Assembly (NCBI GenBank): GCA_900541125.1
Contig: UQIK01000011.1
Coordinates: 1-64,000 of the forward strand
DNA length: 64,000 nt
From: an uncultured Collinsella sp.
Lineage (GTDB): Bacteria; Actinomycetota; Coriobacteriia; Coriobacteriales; Coriobacteriaceae
Direction of reading: 5' to 3'
The position numbers and the translations under genes were made by a program. The notes below the pieces were generated by a model that saw only the letters and a program-made list of their open reading frames with translations, had not been told where the DNA came from and made no database searches. Positions 25,500 to 34,145 of the stretch are shown in pieces. The stretch's first letter is position 1. The number at the start of each line of letters is the position of its first letter.

Positions 25500-27252
25500 A
25501 GTCTAGGTATCCTCTCACGTCTGCTTCGTAGTCCTCGATAATTTGCGGTCCTGCCGCGCCAAATTCAATTACGGTGTCACCCACCAGGTCAAAGAGCGCC
25601 TCGTTGATGCTATCGACGAGCATGTCCTCGCTCTGGCCCGAGTGCGCCACTGCCGATGTCGCTTGCGCTGCGTTCTGCTCGAGCAGTGCGCGCAGATACG
25701 CGGTTGCGGCGGGTGCGAGTTCGCTCGCGGCGTCAGTGGGCGCAGCCGCTGCGAGCGGGGGCGTCGGCGCAAGAAGCGGCGCCACGACACCAAACTGTTC
25801 GGTGGAAATGGTTGGCTCGTCGGCCTCGTCCTGCTCTGCGGCCGCCGTGACCGGCTCGACAAACGCGTCTGCTGCGGGCTCGGCTTTCGGCTGCTCGGAG
25901 TCCACCGTATCGACCTCTGCGAGCACATCGTCCTCGCGCTCCTCATCGATCAAAAGCGCCTCACGCGTTTGTGCGGCGGCGCTCCGAATGTGTCCCAGCT
26001 GACTCAAATCGATATCGATCTTGACGGGCTGGTGCGCGGCATCCCACGAAAGCCATGCCACGATCTCGTCATCGATGATCTTGGTCAGATATTTGGGGAC
26101 CTTCTCCTCCTTTAGGGGGTGGGCGGGGTCCAGCGCCAGGCGTAGGCGTTGGTCGCAGGCGCGCATCATTTCGCCGAGTTTGCTGCTCTTTTGCCTGCTG
26201 CCGTGGATACGCATGCATTCCCAAAAGCCGTTTTGGCAACGGTAGATATGGATAGGATCCAGGCGGTATTCGCAGTCCTCGTGGCGCTCGGGCGCAAAGA
26301 ATACGGCCGAGGCAAACATGGTGTAGGGCATGGCCGTCTCCTCCCCAAACAAGCTCGCCACGATGCCGGTCTTTCGGTGCGTGTCATAGTAGCGCGCCAT
26401 ACGGACATACACGGCGCATGCCACGTGGCGCAGATCGCGGTGGTGGCTGCGGTCGAGCCGCGAGTTACTTAGGTTGTACGTGGAGAGGGCGTTGATGGCG
26501 GCCATGAGTCGCTCCTCGCGCACCTCATCGGGCGGAAGGGGGAGCGTGGGCTCGGAGGTTTTGCGACGTTTGGGGGTCTGGCCGGACGGTGCCGGTGCCG
26601 GTACAAGGTCTCGTGCCGCGCGTCGCAGCTCGATAAGGGCGTTATCGAACATGACGGTTTTAGAGTCACGAAGCAGCTTGGGGTCGAGCCCGTGGAACAC
26701 GGCGTAATCCTGCAGCCACACGCGCGCAAACCGGTCGATGCCGGGCTCGAAGGCGCGATAGACATTCCAAAAAGCCTTGATCTTGTTAAAACCATCGAGC
26801 GGATCATCTACGCCAATGCCGCAAATCAGCTCATAGAGATACAGAAAGGCAAAAGACGTAGACGTTTCCTCGACGGTTCCGCAGCGCACTTGGGCACGCC
26901 AGGTAAAGTAGCCGCGCAGCTGTCGGTCGCTCATAGCGTTGTAGGTGGGAAAGTACGACTTAAAGGTGCCGTTGTAGGGACAGTCGTCCTCAAAGTCGGC
27001 CATCAGCAGGCCCTGGCGGTAAAAAAGCTCGGCTTCCGAAAGCCAGCGGCCCGCACCGCCCTTGGGGTCTTCTTGCCAACGCGATATCTCACGCATCTTG
27101 CGGTACTGGTCGGGGAGGAAATTTTGCATCTGTCGGCCGGTTTTGAGAATCGGCTCGTCTGCGTAGACTTCGTTTGAGAAGCGGGCGGACTGATGGGTCC
27201 GGGCCTCGGCCATAATGCGCTCGATGAGCATCTTGATGTCCTGGTCGGCCAC
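25492..27252 (-). CDS. TerB-N/TerB-C domain protein
   Basis: The 586-aa protein has the TerB-N signature around residues 105-150 (MSDRQLRGYFTWRAQVR, then TSTSFAFLYLYELICGIG). The C-terminal 60 residues (NEALFDLVGDTVIEFGAAGP, then IIEDYEADVRGYL) match the TerB-C tail. Between them, about 450-520 is an acidic, alanine-rich linker. GTG start with AGGAGGAG upstream. It is the first gene of the operon with the BrxD-like ATPase and the Lhr-like helicase. TerB-N/C proteins have been linked computationally to DNA-processing and stress systems; no biochemical role is known to me. Confidence 0.82.
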   Translation of the reverse strand: MADQDIKMLIERIMAEARTHQSARFSNEVYADEPILKTGRQMQNFLPDQYRKMREISRWQEDPKGGAGRWLSEAELFYRQGLLMADFEDDCPYNGTFKSYFPTYNAMSDRQLRGYFTWRAQVRCGTVEETSTSFAFLYLYELICGIGVDDPLDGFNKIKAFWNVYRAFEPGIDRFARVWLQDYAVFHGLDPKLLRDSKTVMFDNALIELRRAARDLVPAPAPSGQTPKRRKTSEPTLPLPPDEVREERLMAAINALSTYNLSNSRLDRSHHRDLRHVACAVYVRMARYYDTHRKTGIVASLFGEETAMPYTMFASAVFFAPERHEDCEYRLDPIHIYRCQNGFWECMRIHGSRQKSSKLGEMMRACDQRLRLALDPAHPLKEEKVPKYLTKIIDDEIVAWLSWDAAHQPVKIDIDLSQLGHIRSAAAQTREALLIDEEREDDVLAEVDTVDSEQPKAEPAADAFVEPVTAAAEQDEADEPTISTEQFGVVAPLLAPTPPLAAAAPTDAASELAPAATAYLRALLEQNAAQATSAVAHSGQSEDMLVDSINEALFDLVGDTVIEFGAAGPQIIEDYEADVRGYLDYE

Positions 27253-27339
27253 CGCTCCTCCTCTCGAACGCAGCTACGGTGACCTCATATCATAGCACAG
27301 CATCAAACAGATGTTCGAGATACCGCTGCGTTGATAGAT

Positions 27340-28056
27340 TTAGAACAGGAGGGCGTAGATGACGGCGATGACGACGGAGGGAAGCATATTGGCCGTGCGG
27401 AAGGTCTGAGGACGGATGAGGTTGACGCCGACGCAGAAGATGAGCATGGAGCCTACGAGCGAAAGGCTGTTGAGGGCTGTTGTGGTCATGATGGGGGAGA
27501 GCGCGCCGGCAAACAACGTGATCGTCCCCTGGAACACGGCTACGGGCAGGGCCGAGAAGATGCAGCCGCGTCCGAGCGACGCCGTCATGGTGCAGACGAT
27601 GATGCAGTCCAGTGCGCCCTTGAGGGCAAGCGTTGACCAGTCGCCGAGCAGGCCGTCCTGGATCGATCCCACAATTGCCATGGCGCCGATACACACGGTG
27701 AGTGAAGTCGAGACAAAAGCGTTGGTGAACTCGTTATCGCCCTCACTGCCGGTCTTGCGCTTGAGCCATTCGCCAAGGTTCTCGATGGCGGCTTCCAAGT
27801 TGACGGCCTCGCCGATGAGCGAACCGAGCGCAAATGAGACGATGAGCATGGTGGTGCCGGTGGTCGCTAGCGCCTTCCCATCGATAAGGAGCATCTTTTG
27901 CATGGTGCCGCCAAGGCCGATAAACAGGACGCACAGCCCCGATGCTTTCATGAGCGTGTCTTGGATGCGCGGTGTGATGAAGCGGCCGCCCGCTAATCCC
28001 AAAAGACCGCCCGCAACTAAAAGCACAACGTTGATGATTGTTCCCAAGCCCGGCAT
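27340..28056 (-). CDS. DUF554 membrane protein
   Basis: The 238-aa protein is almost entirely hydrophobic, with six to seven predicted membrane segments and glycine-rich loops (GLGTIINVVLLVAGGLLGLAG at the start; FIGLGGTMQKM). This is the DUF554 pattern; its transported substrate is unknown. AGGAGGG precedes the ATG at 28056; the frame is open 23 codons further upstream without a ribosome site. It stands alone between the TerB-N operon and the surface-protein operon. Confidence 0.85.
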   Translation of the reverse strand: MPGLGTIINVVLLVAGGLLGLAGGRFITPRIQDTLMKASGLCVLFIGLGGTMQKMLLIDGKALATTGTTMLIVSFALGSLIGEAVNLEAAIENLGEWLKRKTGSEGDNEFTNAFVSTSLTVCIGAMAIVGSIQDGLLGDWSTLALKGALDCIIVCTMTASLGRGCIFSALPVAVFQGTITLFAGALSPIMTTTALNSLSLVGSMLIFCVGVNLIRPQTFRTANMLPSVVIAVIYALLF

Positions 28057-28174
28057 GAGCCCTCCTGTATTGATGCCAACGTGGCAATCGTAGCAGAACG
28101 AAATGCGAGGCACATCGCGACTCATCTAATACGTTATATAAGTGGTGTTAGGAATGATGTGCAGCATTTAAGCC

Positions 28175-29605
28175 TCAGGTGGTTGTCGGGACATAGGGAT
28201 AGTATTCAAAGCGCAGTGTCATAAGCCGCTGCGGGGATTCAATAGCCGCGGCGATGATATTGGCATCGCGGGCACGATCAAACCCTTCGAGTTCGATCTG
28301 ATACGAGACGTCTTGCATAATGTCCAGACGTCGCCAGGCTAGGAGTGTGTCACCATCGAATTCCAAGGTCTTGCCTCCGTCTGGAGCAACGGCGTATAGA
28401 CGCAGCTTGGCGGTGGTTGCAGGGTCGACAACCGTGACCTTTTTAATTTCGTTTCGAGTATTCTTGGCGCCCAACAAGGTGAGCAGTGTTGGGGCCACGA
28501 CCTCGCCCGATGGCAAAAAGACGACTTCGATGGATTCAGGAAATGCGATGATAGCCGACTTGCGGACGGGCTGATTGGCGGCGGCAACTTCGATGTTCGC
28601 AGCGTCGATGACCTCCGTGTGGTCGAGCGCGGCAAGCACGCAGCAGTTACCTTCATCGATCTCTTGAGGATCAGCAAGCCCCAGACTGTCCGCGAACTCG
28701 GGATCGTTTGGATCGGCAGCGGGCTCATTCGGCGCTTCGAAAGAAGCTGGGACGCTGTTTGTCGGCGACGGCGTGTCGCCCGCACCTGCTTCTTTGTCCG
28801 CGCTCTCTTCTTGTATGGTTGCGTTGATGGGTTCGTCGTTTGGGGGGAGCGTCTTGGCGTCAAACGCGGAGGGGAGAATTCCGATGGCTCCGGATCCGTT
28901 CCACTCCATTTCGAGAAGCGCCGGGTCGGCAAGAATGCGTTGCCTGCTTTGCGCGCGGGCATCGATTTCAATAGGGCCTGCCTCTATCCCTCGTGTAAGG
29001 CTGAGTGATCCGGATGGCTTCTCGAAATGAGCGTCTGTGTCTTTGGTACTGACGGCGTAGAACAGCAGGGACGCTTCTCCCGCCGCGATGGCATCGGTAC
29101 CGGCTTTGGTCAGCCGCAACGATGCCGTGAATGAGAGGGTGGGCTGCGTGTCGTCTGCATTCGCGGCGGCGCAGCCCAGACATATACCGCCTCCTTTCTC
29201 AAAAAACGTACCGTCGAAGGCGACCTTCGCTCCGTTCGCCGAGTCATCGATCGAAGCGATGTCGATGCGCAGCTCTAAATTGCATGGATCGCCATCTGCG
29301 TCGAGCACAACCGAGCGCCACGTGCAGACGGCGTACCCCGCCTGGGAGCCGTTTGCCTTGTTCGAACGATTGATATCCACGACTATCGAACCGTCCGTAT
29401 TACGACGAAGGCATCCCGAGGTTGAGATTGCAGCCTGTGCGATCGAAAAACGCTTGCACGCAATGGCGCTCGACGGATTTGATGCGGAGCTTAGGGCTGC
29501 TGGTAAGGAGTCTGCCATGACAGGAGTCGCCCAAGCGGCGACAGGCGTTCCGGTTGCGAGCGCGCCGCAGAGTGCGACGACGGGCAAAAGGTTCTTCGAT
29601 GCCAT
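28175..29605 (-). CDS. large secreted protein of unknown function
   Basis: Not recognised. The 476-aa product starts with a signal peptide (MASKNLLPVVALCGALATG, cleavage near AWA-TPVMA). It contains several Cys (ACKRFS, SGCLRR, AVCTW, CLGC) and an acidic proline-rich stretch at about 270-320 (EAGAGDTPSPTNSVPASFEA) that looks like a linker between two folded halves. No sorting motif is seen at the C-terminus. AGGAG precedes the ATG. It is the last gene of the surface operon and follows the LAQTG protein by 18 bp. Confidence 0.8.
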   Translation of the reverse strand: MASKNLLPVVALCGALATGTPVAAWATPVMADSLPAALSSASNPSSAIACKRFSIAQAAISTSGCLRRNTDGSIVVDINRSNKANGSQAGYAVCTWRSVVLDADGDPCNLELRIDIASIDDSANGAKVAFDGTFFEKGGGICLGCAAANADDTQPTLSFTASLRLTKAGTDAIAAGEASLLFYAVSTKDTDAHFEKPSGSLSLTRGIEAGPIEIDARAQSRQRILADPALLEMEWNGSGAIGILPSAFDAKTLPPNDEPINATIQEESADKEAGAGDTPSPTNSVPASFEAPNEPAADPNDPEFADSLGLADPQEIDEGNCCVLAALDHTEVIDAANIEVAAANQPVRKSAIIAFPESIEVVFLPSGEVVAPTLLTLLGAKNTRNEIKKVTVVDPATTAKLRLYAVAPDGGKTLEFDGDTLLAWRRLDIMQDVSYQIELEGFDRARDANIIAAAIESPQRLMTLRFEYYPYVPTTT

Positions 29606-29623
29606 GGGGTCTCCTTAGCTAAT

Positions 29624-29905
29624 TTAGTGCGGCCTGTCCGTGTTTTGTTTCTGGCTGCGTTTGATGTGCAGGCCGAGGCCGGCGGTTCCCGCGCCTGCTG
29701 CTGTGGCGCCTGCTGCCAAGAGCCATCGTCCATCGCCTGTCTGCGCCAATGGTTCCTCGCGGTCGCCGCGGTCGAGCCCCGAGAGGTCGACCGTCACTTG
29801 CGTGGCGGCCTGCGCCTGTTCTTGCTGGGCAAAGGCCATGGCTGGGCCAAACGCTAGGATGCTGACGGCGGCGGCCAGGGCGACGGCCTTATGCCGTGTG
29901 CGCAC
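29624..29905 (-). CDS. small LAQTG-anchored surface protein
   Basis: The 93-aa protein has a signal peptide (RTRHK, then AVALAAAVSILAFG) and a C-terminal sorting signal: LAQTG, a hydrophobic stretch (WLLAAGATAAGAGTAGLGL) and a basic tail (HIKRSQKQ). The mature part is only about 45 residues. LAQTG is a variant of the sortase motif LPXTG. The start is taken as GTG at 29905, overlapping the end of the upstream gene; a TTG at 29935 is possible. No sortase gene is in the window. It may be a stalk or tip piece for the operon's larger secreted proteins. Confidence 0.75.
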   Translation of the reverse strand: MRTRHKAVALAAAVSILAFGPAMAFAQQEQAQAATQVTVDLSGLDRGDREEPLAQTGDGRWLLAAGATAAGAGTAGLGLHIKRSQKQNTDRPH

Positions 29906-30488
29906 CGGGCTCGACCGTCCAGGTGATCGTTGCAACCTGATCGCCTTCGCCGGTTACGTGGAAGATATCGCGCGTGACGCGGGCGACGTTTCCGCTTGTC
30001 TTGAGCTTAATTTTGTCCGTGCCGCCGGCAATGCCCTGGTAGCCCATGTCGAAGGCTGCATTCTTGGAAAGATCGAGGCCTGTCCCCTGCGTTGCGGCAC
30101 TGGCGTTCTGGAGTGCGCCGTCGGGGCCGACCTTAAAGTCGATGGAGTTCTGCGCGGTTCCGGCCTTGGCGTCGGCGGCAATGGTCCAGGTGTTCATGGC
30201 GTCGATTTTCATGTTGGTGACATGGATGCCGTAGGCCGAAAGATTGTCGATGGTGATCGCGTCTTCTGAGGGACCCTGAAGCGTGCCGTCGGCTTGGGCG
30301 ACGAAGGGAATAACCGTCGGTGCGTTGAACTTGATGTTGTCGATCTCGGTCTTGACCATTACCTTCGTGGTTCCAACACGCCCGGCTGCCATAGCTGGCG
30401 TCGGGGCGGCGCCCATTGCGAGCGCGAGCGCGAGCCCTGCACCCACGACGAGCGCTCTGGCTCCGTTCATATTCCTGGTGATGTCCAT
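29889..30488 (-). CDS. secreted protein of unknown function
   Basis: Not recognised. The 199-aa protein has a long signal peptide (MDITRNMNGARALVVGAGLA, ending near PAMA-AGRVG) and a predicted all-beta secreted domain with GIHVTNMKID and ending TITWTVEPG. The pattern resembles small surface or pilin-like proteins of Gram-positive anaerobes, but no family name is justified. AAAGGA precedes the ATG. It overlaps the next gene by 17 bp, so the two are translated together. Confidence 0.78.
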   Translation of the reverse strand: MDITRNMNGARALVVGAGLALALAMGAAPTPAMAAGRVGTTKVMVKTEIDNIKFNAPTVIPFVAQADGTLQGPSEDAITIDNLSAYGIHVTNMKIDAMNTWTIAADAKAGTAQNSIDFKVGPDGALQNASAATQGTGLDLSKNAAFDMGYQGIAGGTDKIKLKTSGNVARVTRDIFHVTGEGDQVATITWTVEPGAHTA

Positions 30489-30577
30489 GGTCGTTCCTTT
30501 CTATTCGCCGCGGGCCGTCCCCGCGATGATTGGACGAATGCTGGTGAATCGCGTGCGGTGCCGCGTCGACCGGAAAG

Positions 30578-31087
30578 CTAGTTCTCGGCTTGCTCAACCC
30601 GTACCTTGACGCGTGTCGGGTTGCCGTGGCTGTCATAGGTCTTGGCCTCAAGCGCCTGGATCTCGATGTACGCCTCACCTTCCTCGATGTCGCCGGCGGG
30701 GCATGTCTCGACCGTTTTGCCGGTCTCGACCACATCGGATTCGTATATGGTCTCGTCGTTTTGGATGACGCGGAATCGCTGGGGAAATTTATTGTCTTGG
30801 ACGTTTTGCACGTTGACGCGCAGCTTGCCGTCCTCCTGCAGCTGAGCGACCGGCGCGACCGAAATCGTCATCATGTTGTCGCGGACGATGGCGTCGAGCT
30901 CATCTTGGATTTCCTGACGCGTTTTGCCCTCGGCCGTCGTGACCGAAGCGCCCGCCTCGGGTACGGGCTGCGACTGCCAAGCGTATAGTCCTACGGCGAC
31001 AAGGGCGCAGACGATGGCCAAGCAGGCAACGATGAGCTTCTTGCGACGACCCAGGCCTGCAAAGTGGGGTGGCTTCTTCGCGCTCAT
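30578..31087 (-). CDS. membrane-anchored extracytoplasmic protein
   Basis: Not recognised. The 169-aa protein has a basic start (MSAKKPPHFAGLGRRKK), one membrane helix (LIVACLAIVCALVAVGLYAW) and an extracytoplasmic domain of about 125 residues with VNVQNVQDNKFPQRFRV and KVRVEQAEN. AAGGA supports the ATG at 31087; the open frame continues upstream but overlaps another gene. It overlaps the previous gene by 4 bp (ATGA). The surface operon suggests an assembly or docking role. Confidence 0.75.
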   Translation of the reverse strand: MSAKKPPHFAGLGRRKKLIVACLAIVCALVAVGLYAWQSQPVPEAGASVTTAEGKTRQEIQDELDAIVRDNMMTISVAPVAQLQEDGKLRVNVQNVQDNKFPQRFRVIQNDETIYESDVVETGKTVETCPAGDIEEGEAYIEIQALEAKTYDSHGNPTRVKVRVEQAEN

Positions 31088-31380
31088 GCGGCATCCTTGG
31101 CGGTATAGACGCGCGCAAAGGTGGACGGGTCCGCTCCAAAGAGCATGTGAAGCATCAGACGGCGCGAGTAGACGAGCTCGTCGAAGTCGGGAGGGAGCTC
31201 GATGTCGTGGATATGCGCGATGTGGTGGGCGAGCGCCGAGAACGACTCGGGGTCGCAGATCACATCGGTGGTAACGTGGTAGACCGTCGTATCGGGGAAT
31301 GCCTCTTCGTCGAAAGGCAGGAGATGGGGATCGTCGTCGACTTCGATGGCGATGCCGCACTGGGGCCAGTAATATGCCAT
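31084..31380 (-). CDS. small cytosolic protein, first gene of the surface operon
   Basis: Not recognised. The 98-aa protein is acidic, lacks a signal peptide, and begins MAYYWPQCGIAIEVDDDPHL. It ends in the ATGA that starts the next gene. GGGAGG precedes the ATG. As first gene of a coupled operon encoding surface proteins it might have a regulatory or chaperone role, but nothing in the sequence shows this. Confidence 0.6.
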   Translation of the reverse strand: MAYYWPQCGIAIEVDDDPHLLPFDEEAFPDTTVYHVTTDVICDPESFSALAHHIAHIHDIELPPDFDELVYSRRLMLHMLFGADPSTFARVYTAKDAA

Positions 31381-31453
31381 GGGAACCTCCCTGCTTCTGG
31401 GCCAAAACTTCTATCGGTTTTGGCTGTCGACGCCGACCGTATCAGCCGCTACT

Positions 31454-31471
31454 TGACCAATTTCTGACCAA
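31454..31471. promoter_or_regulatory. TGACCAA direct repeats between divergent operons
   Basis: TGACCAA occurs at 31454-31460 and 31465-31471, 11 bp apart (one helical turn), in the 345-bp gap between the surface operon and the dehydrogenase/Etf operon. On the minus strand it reads TTGGTCA twice. LytTR and similar regulators use such spacing. The rest of 31381-31725 contains A/T-rich stretches and the ribosome site AGGGGGAG but no gene that I can support. Confidence 0.35.
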
Positions 31472-31725
31472 ATGCTTGACGGATTGGCGTCTCCGCAGGT
31501 AAAAGGCGGCAAAAAATACTCCAACTTTTTTCGAGCGACAATCGCGCGGTCGGCGACGGCGGGGCCATATGTGTCAAAAGCATCGTCTGCCGAGGAAATC
31601 AAGCCGCTCGCCGAATTGCACGAACGTAAAAAACGCCAATTATGGAGACGGTCTCGAACACGTCGACGAAACGATGCGGTAACATCTCCCTGCAAACACT
31701 GTAGTTAGCTAAAGGGGGAGTTCGC

Positions 31726-33327
31726 GTGTCTGCAACCATCAAACCCTTCACCGACGAGTTCGAAGAGTATGGCCGCGATGAATCTCGCGCATCGGGCGAG
31801 GCCTCGAGCATTTCGTTTCCGACAACGGAAAACGAGGTCCGTGCCATTTTGGAAAAGCTCCATGTCGAGCGTGTTCCGGTAACGGTTCAGGGCGCCCGAA
31901 CCGGCCTTGCCGCCGGCGCCGTGCCCCACGGCGGGCATATCCTCAATACTTCCCGTATGAATCGCTATTTGGGCCTTCGCCGCGATGAACAAGGCCAATT
32001 TCTGCTGCGCGTGGAGCCGGGCGTTGTGCTCTCGGAGCTGCGTAAGCAGCTGAGCAAGAAGGTGCTGCCGACCGCTGGTTGGGACCAGGCATCGCTTGAG
32101 GCCTACGAGGAGTTCCAAGAGGCTCCCGAGCAGTTTTTTCCCACCGATCCCACCGAGGCGTCTGCCTGTCTGGGCGGCATGGCGGCATGTAACGCCTCCG
32201 GTGCCCGCAGCTACGCCTACGGCCCCATGCGCCCACATATCACGGGACTCCACGTCGTGCTGGCTGATGGCGATTTGCTTGAGCTTCGGCGCGGCGAGGC
32301 TTTTGCCCAGGGCCGCCACCTGTCGCTCGTGACGGCAGCGGGCCGTACACTCGAGCTCGATCTTCCCGGCTATACCATGCCCAAGACAAAAAATGCTTCG
32401 GGCTATTTCGTTGCTGACGATATGGATGCCATCGATCTGTTTATCGGTGCGTGTGGCACAATCGGCGTTATCACCGAGCTCGAGATTGCCCTGCAGGTGG
32501 CACCCGCGGTCGTTTGGGGCGTGAGCTGCTTCTTCGACAGCGAAGACAAGGCCGTGTCCTTCACCGATTCTGTGCGTCCCGTCCTGTCCCATGCGGCTGC
32601 CATCGAGTACTTCGATGCTGGCGCCCTGGATATTCTACGTCGCCAGCGCGAGCAGTCGACGGCGTTTGCCTCGCTGCCTGCGCTCGACAAAGACGCCAAG
32701 GTCTGTGTCTACGTGGAGCTCGACTGCGACGACGAAGCCCAGGCGATTGAGGAGCTGTATCACTTGGGGTGGGTACTGGAGCTTGCGGGCGGCAGTGACG
32801 ATGCGACATGGGTCGCGCGCGCCGAGGTCAATCGCGAGTGTCAGCGATTCTTCCGCCATGCGGTGCCCGAGAGCGTCAACATGCTCATCGACGAGCGCCG
32901 CCGCATGGATCCCACCATCACCAAACTGGGTTCGGACATGTCGGTGCCCAACGCGCACTTGGCCGATGTTATCGCCCTCTATCGCCGCACGCTGGCGGAA
33001 AGTGGGCTTGAATCTGCCGCTTGGGGGCATATCGGTAACAACCATCTGCATGTGAACATTCTGCCGCGCAATGCACAGGATTATCGCCGCGGCGGAGAAC
33101 TCTTTGCCCAGTGGGCTTCCGAGGTCACGGCCATGGGCGGTGCCGTCTCCGCAGAACACGGCGTCGGCAAGATCAAGGCGGGCTTCTTGGAGACGATGTA
33201 CGGTCACGAGGCCATGGTCGAGTCGGCGCGGCTCAAGCTCCAGCTCGATCCTGCCGGGCAGCTGGGTCGCGGTAACCTGTTTTCGGAGAAGCTCTTGGAT
33301 GAGCTCGTCCAGAAAGGGGGCGCGTGA
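31726..33327 (+). CDS. FAD-binding lactate/glycolate-type dehydrogenase
   Basis: The 533-aa protein is a GlcD/D-lactate dehydrogenase family flavoenzyme. The PCMH FAD domain (about 20-240) contains VQGARTGLAAGAVP and LGGMAACNASGARSY; the C-terminal domain contains HIGNNHLHVNI and AEHGVGKIK. GTG start with AGGGGGAG upstream. It is followed by overlapping etfB and an etfA with a ferredoxin domain. In Acetobacterium the same combination forms an electron-confurcating lactate dehydrogenase. That reaction is a likely guess here; the substrate could also be another 2-hydroxy acid. Confidence 0.87.
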   Translation: MSATIKPFTDEFEEYGRDESRASGEASSISFPTTENEVRAILEKLHVERVPVTVQGARTGLAAGAVPHGGHILNTSRMNRYLGLRRDEQGQFLLRVEPGVVLSELRKQLSKKVLPTAGWDQASLEAYEEFQEAPEQFFPTDPTEASACLGGMAACNASGARSYAYGPMRPHITGLHVVLADGDLLELRRGEAFAQGRHLSLVTAAGRTLELDLPGYTMPKTKNASGYFVADDMDAIDLFIGACGTIGVITELEIALQVAPAVVWGVSCFFDSEDKAVSFTDSVRPVLSHAAAIEYFDAGALDILRRQREQSTAFASLPALDKDAKVCVYVELDCDDEAQAIEELYHLGWVLELAGGSDDATWVARAEVNRECQRFFRHAVPESVNMLIDERRRMDPTITKLGSDMSVPNAHLADVIALYRRTLAESGLESAAWGHIGNNHLHVNILPRNAQDYRRGGELFAQWASEVTAMGGAVSAEHGVGKIKAGFLETMYGHEAMVESARLKLQLDPAGQLGRGNLFSEKLLDELVQKGGA

Positions 33328-33329
33328 AG

Positions 33330-34145
33330 ATGAGCGATTTCCATATGGTGGTGTGCGTCAAGGCCGTGCCGGGCAGCACCGAGGTCAAGATGGACCCCAA
33401 GACCAATACCATCGTGCGCGATGGCAAGCAGGCGGTCATTAATCCCTTTGATGCGAGCGCTTTGGAATGCGCGCTGGCGCTGAAGGACGACTTTATCGGC
33501 TTTGGCATGGACGTGCGCGTGACGGTGGTGTCGATGGGCATCCCCGCGACCGAATCGCTGCTGCGCGACTGCATCGCTCGAGGCGCCGACGACGCGCTGC
33601 TGCTGACCGACCGAGCCTTTGCGGGCGCCGATACCCTGGCAACCACCTATGCCCTCAAGTGCGGCATCGAAGCGCTCGACGAGGACTTCGACCTGCTCAT
33701 CTGCGGCAAGATGGCGGTGGATGGCGATACGGCCCAGATTGGCCCCGAGCTTGCCGGCGCCTTTGAGATTCCCTGCGTGACCGATGTGAGCTGCGTGCAG
33801 AGCGCAGGTTTTACGACGTGCGGTGCGCTTTCGCTCGTTCACGGTTGCGATGCCGGCGAGGAGACGGTCTATCTTGAGATGCCGTGCGCGATGACGACTG
33901 CCAAGGAGATTGGCCAGTTGCGTATGCCGAGTATTGCCGGTATTCGCGCGGCGGAGGAGGCGGACGTGCGCGTGGTCAGTGCCGCCGACGTGAACGCCGA
34001 CCCCGCGCGTTGCGGTCTTGCCGGGTCGCCGACACAGGTCGTGCGCTCGTTTGTGCCCGACCGTGACCAAACGTGCGAGGCCGTTGAGGGGACGGCGTCC
34101 GAGCAGGCGGCAAAGCTTGCCAAGATTATCGAGGGGATGGCATAG
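33330..34145 (+). CDS. etfB: electron-transfer flavoprotein subunit beta
   Basis: EtfB with EtfA carries electrons between flavin dehydrogenases and other carriers; bifurcating types bind a second FAD. The 271-aa protein has the EtfB pattern (VVCVKAVPGSTEVKMDP, then DLLICGKMAVDGDTAQIGPE and TTAKEIGQLRMPS). The start is the ATG at 33330, spaced well from AAAGGGGG; a GTG at 33324 overlaps the dehydrogenase stop. The three genes are translationally coupled. Confidence 0.92.
   Translation: MSDFHMVVCVKAVPGSTEVKMDPKTNTIVRDGKQAVINPFDASALECALALKDDFIGFGMDVRVTVVSMGIPATESLLRDCIARGADDALLLTDRAFAGADTLATTYALKCGIEALDEDFDLLICGKMAVDGDTAQIGPELAGAFEIPCVTDVSCVQSAGFTTCGALSLVHGCDAGEETVYLEMPCAMTTAKEIGQLRMPSIAGIRAAEEADVRVVSAADVNADPARCGLAGSPTQVVRSFVPDRDQTCEAVEGTASEQAAKLAKIIEGMA

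Noticed and set aside
21635..27252. A complete BREX system
   Set aside because: No PglZ, PglX/methylase, PglW/BrxC or BrxL/Lon homologue is present in the window, so only part of the gene set matches.
30578..31405. A 275-residue version of the membrane protein at 30578
   Set aside because: The first 106 residues are arginine-rich shadow of the overlapping 98-aa gene; the ATG at 31087 has a ribosome site and an ATGA overlap.
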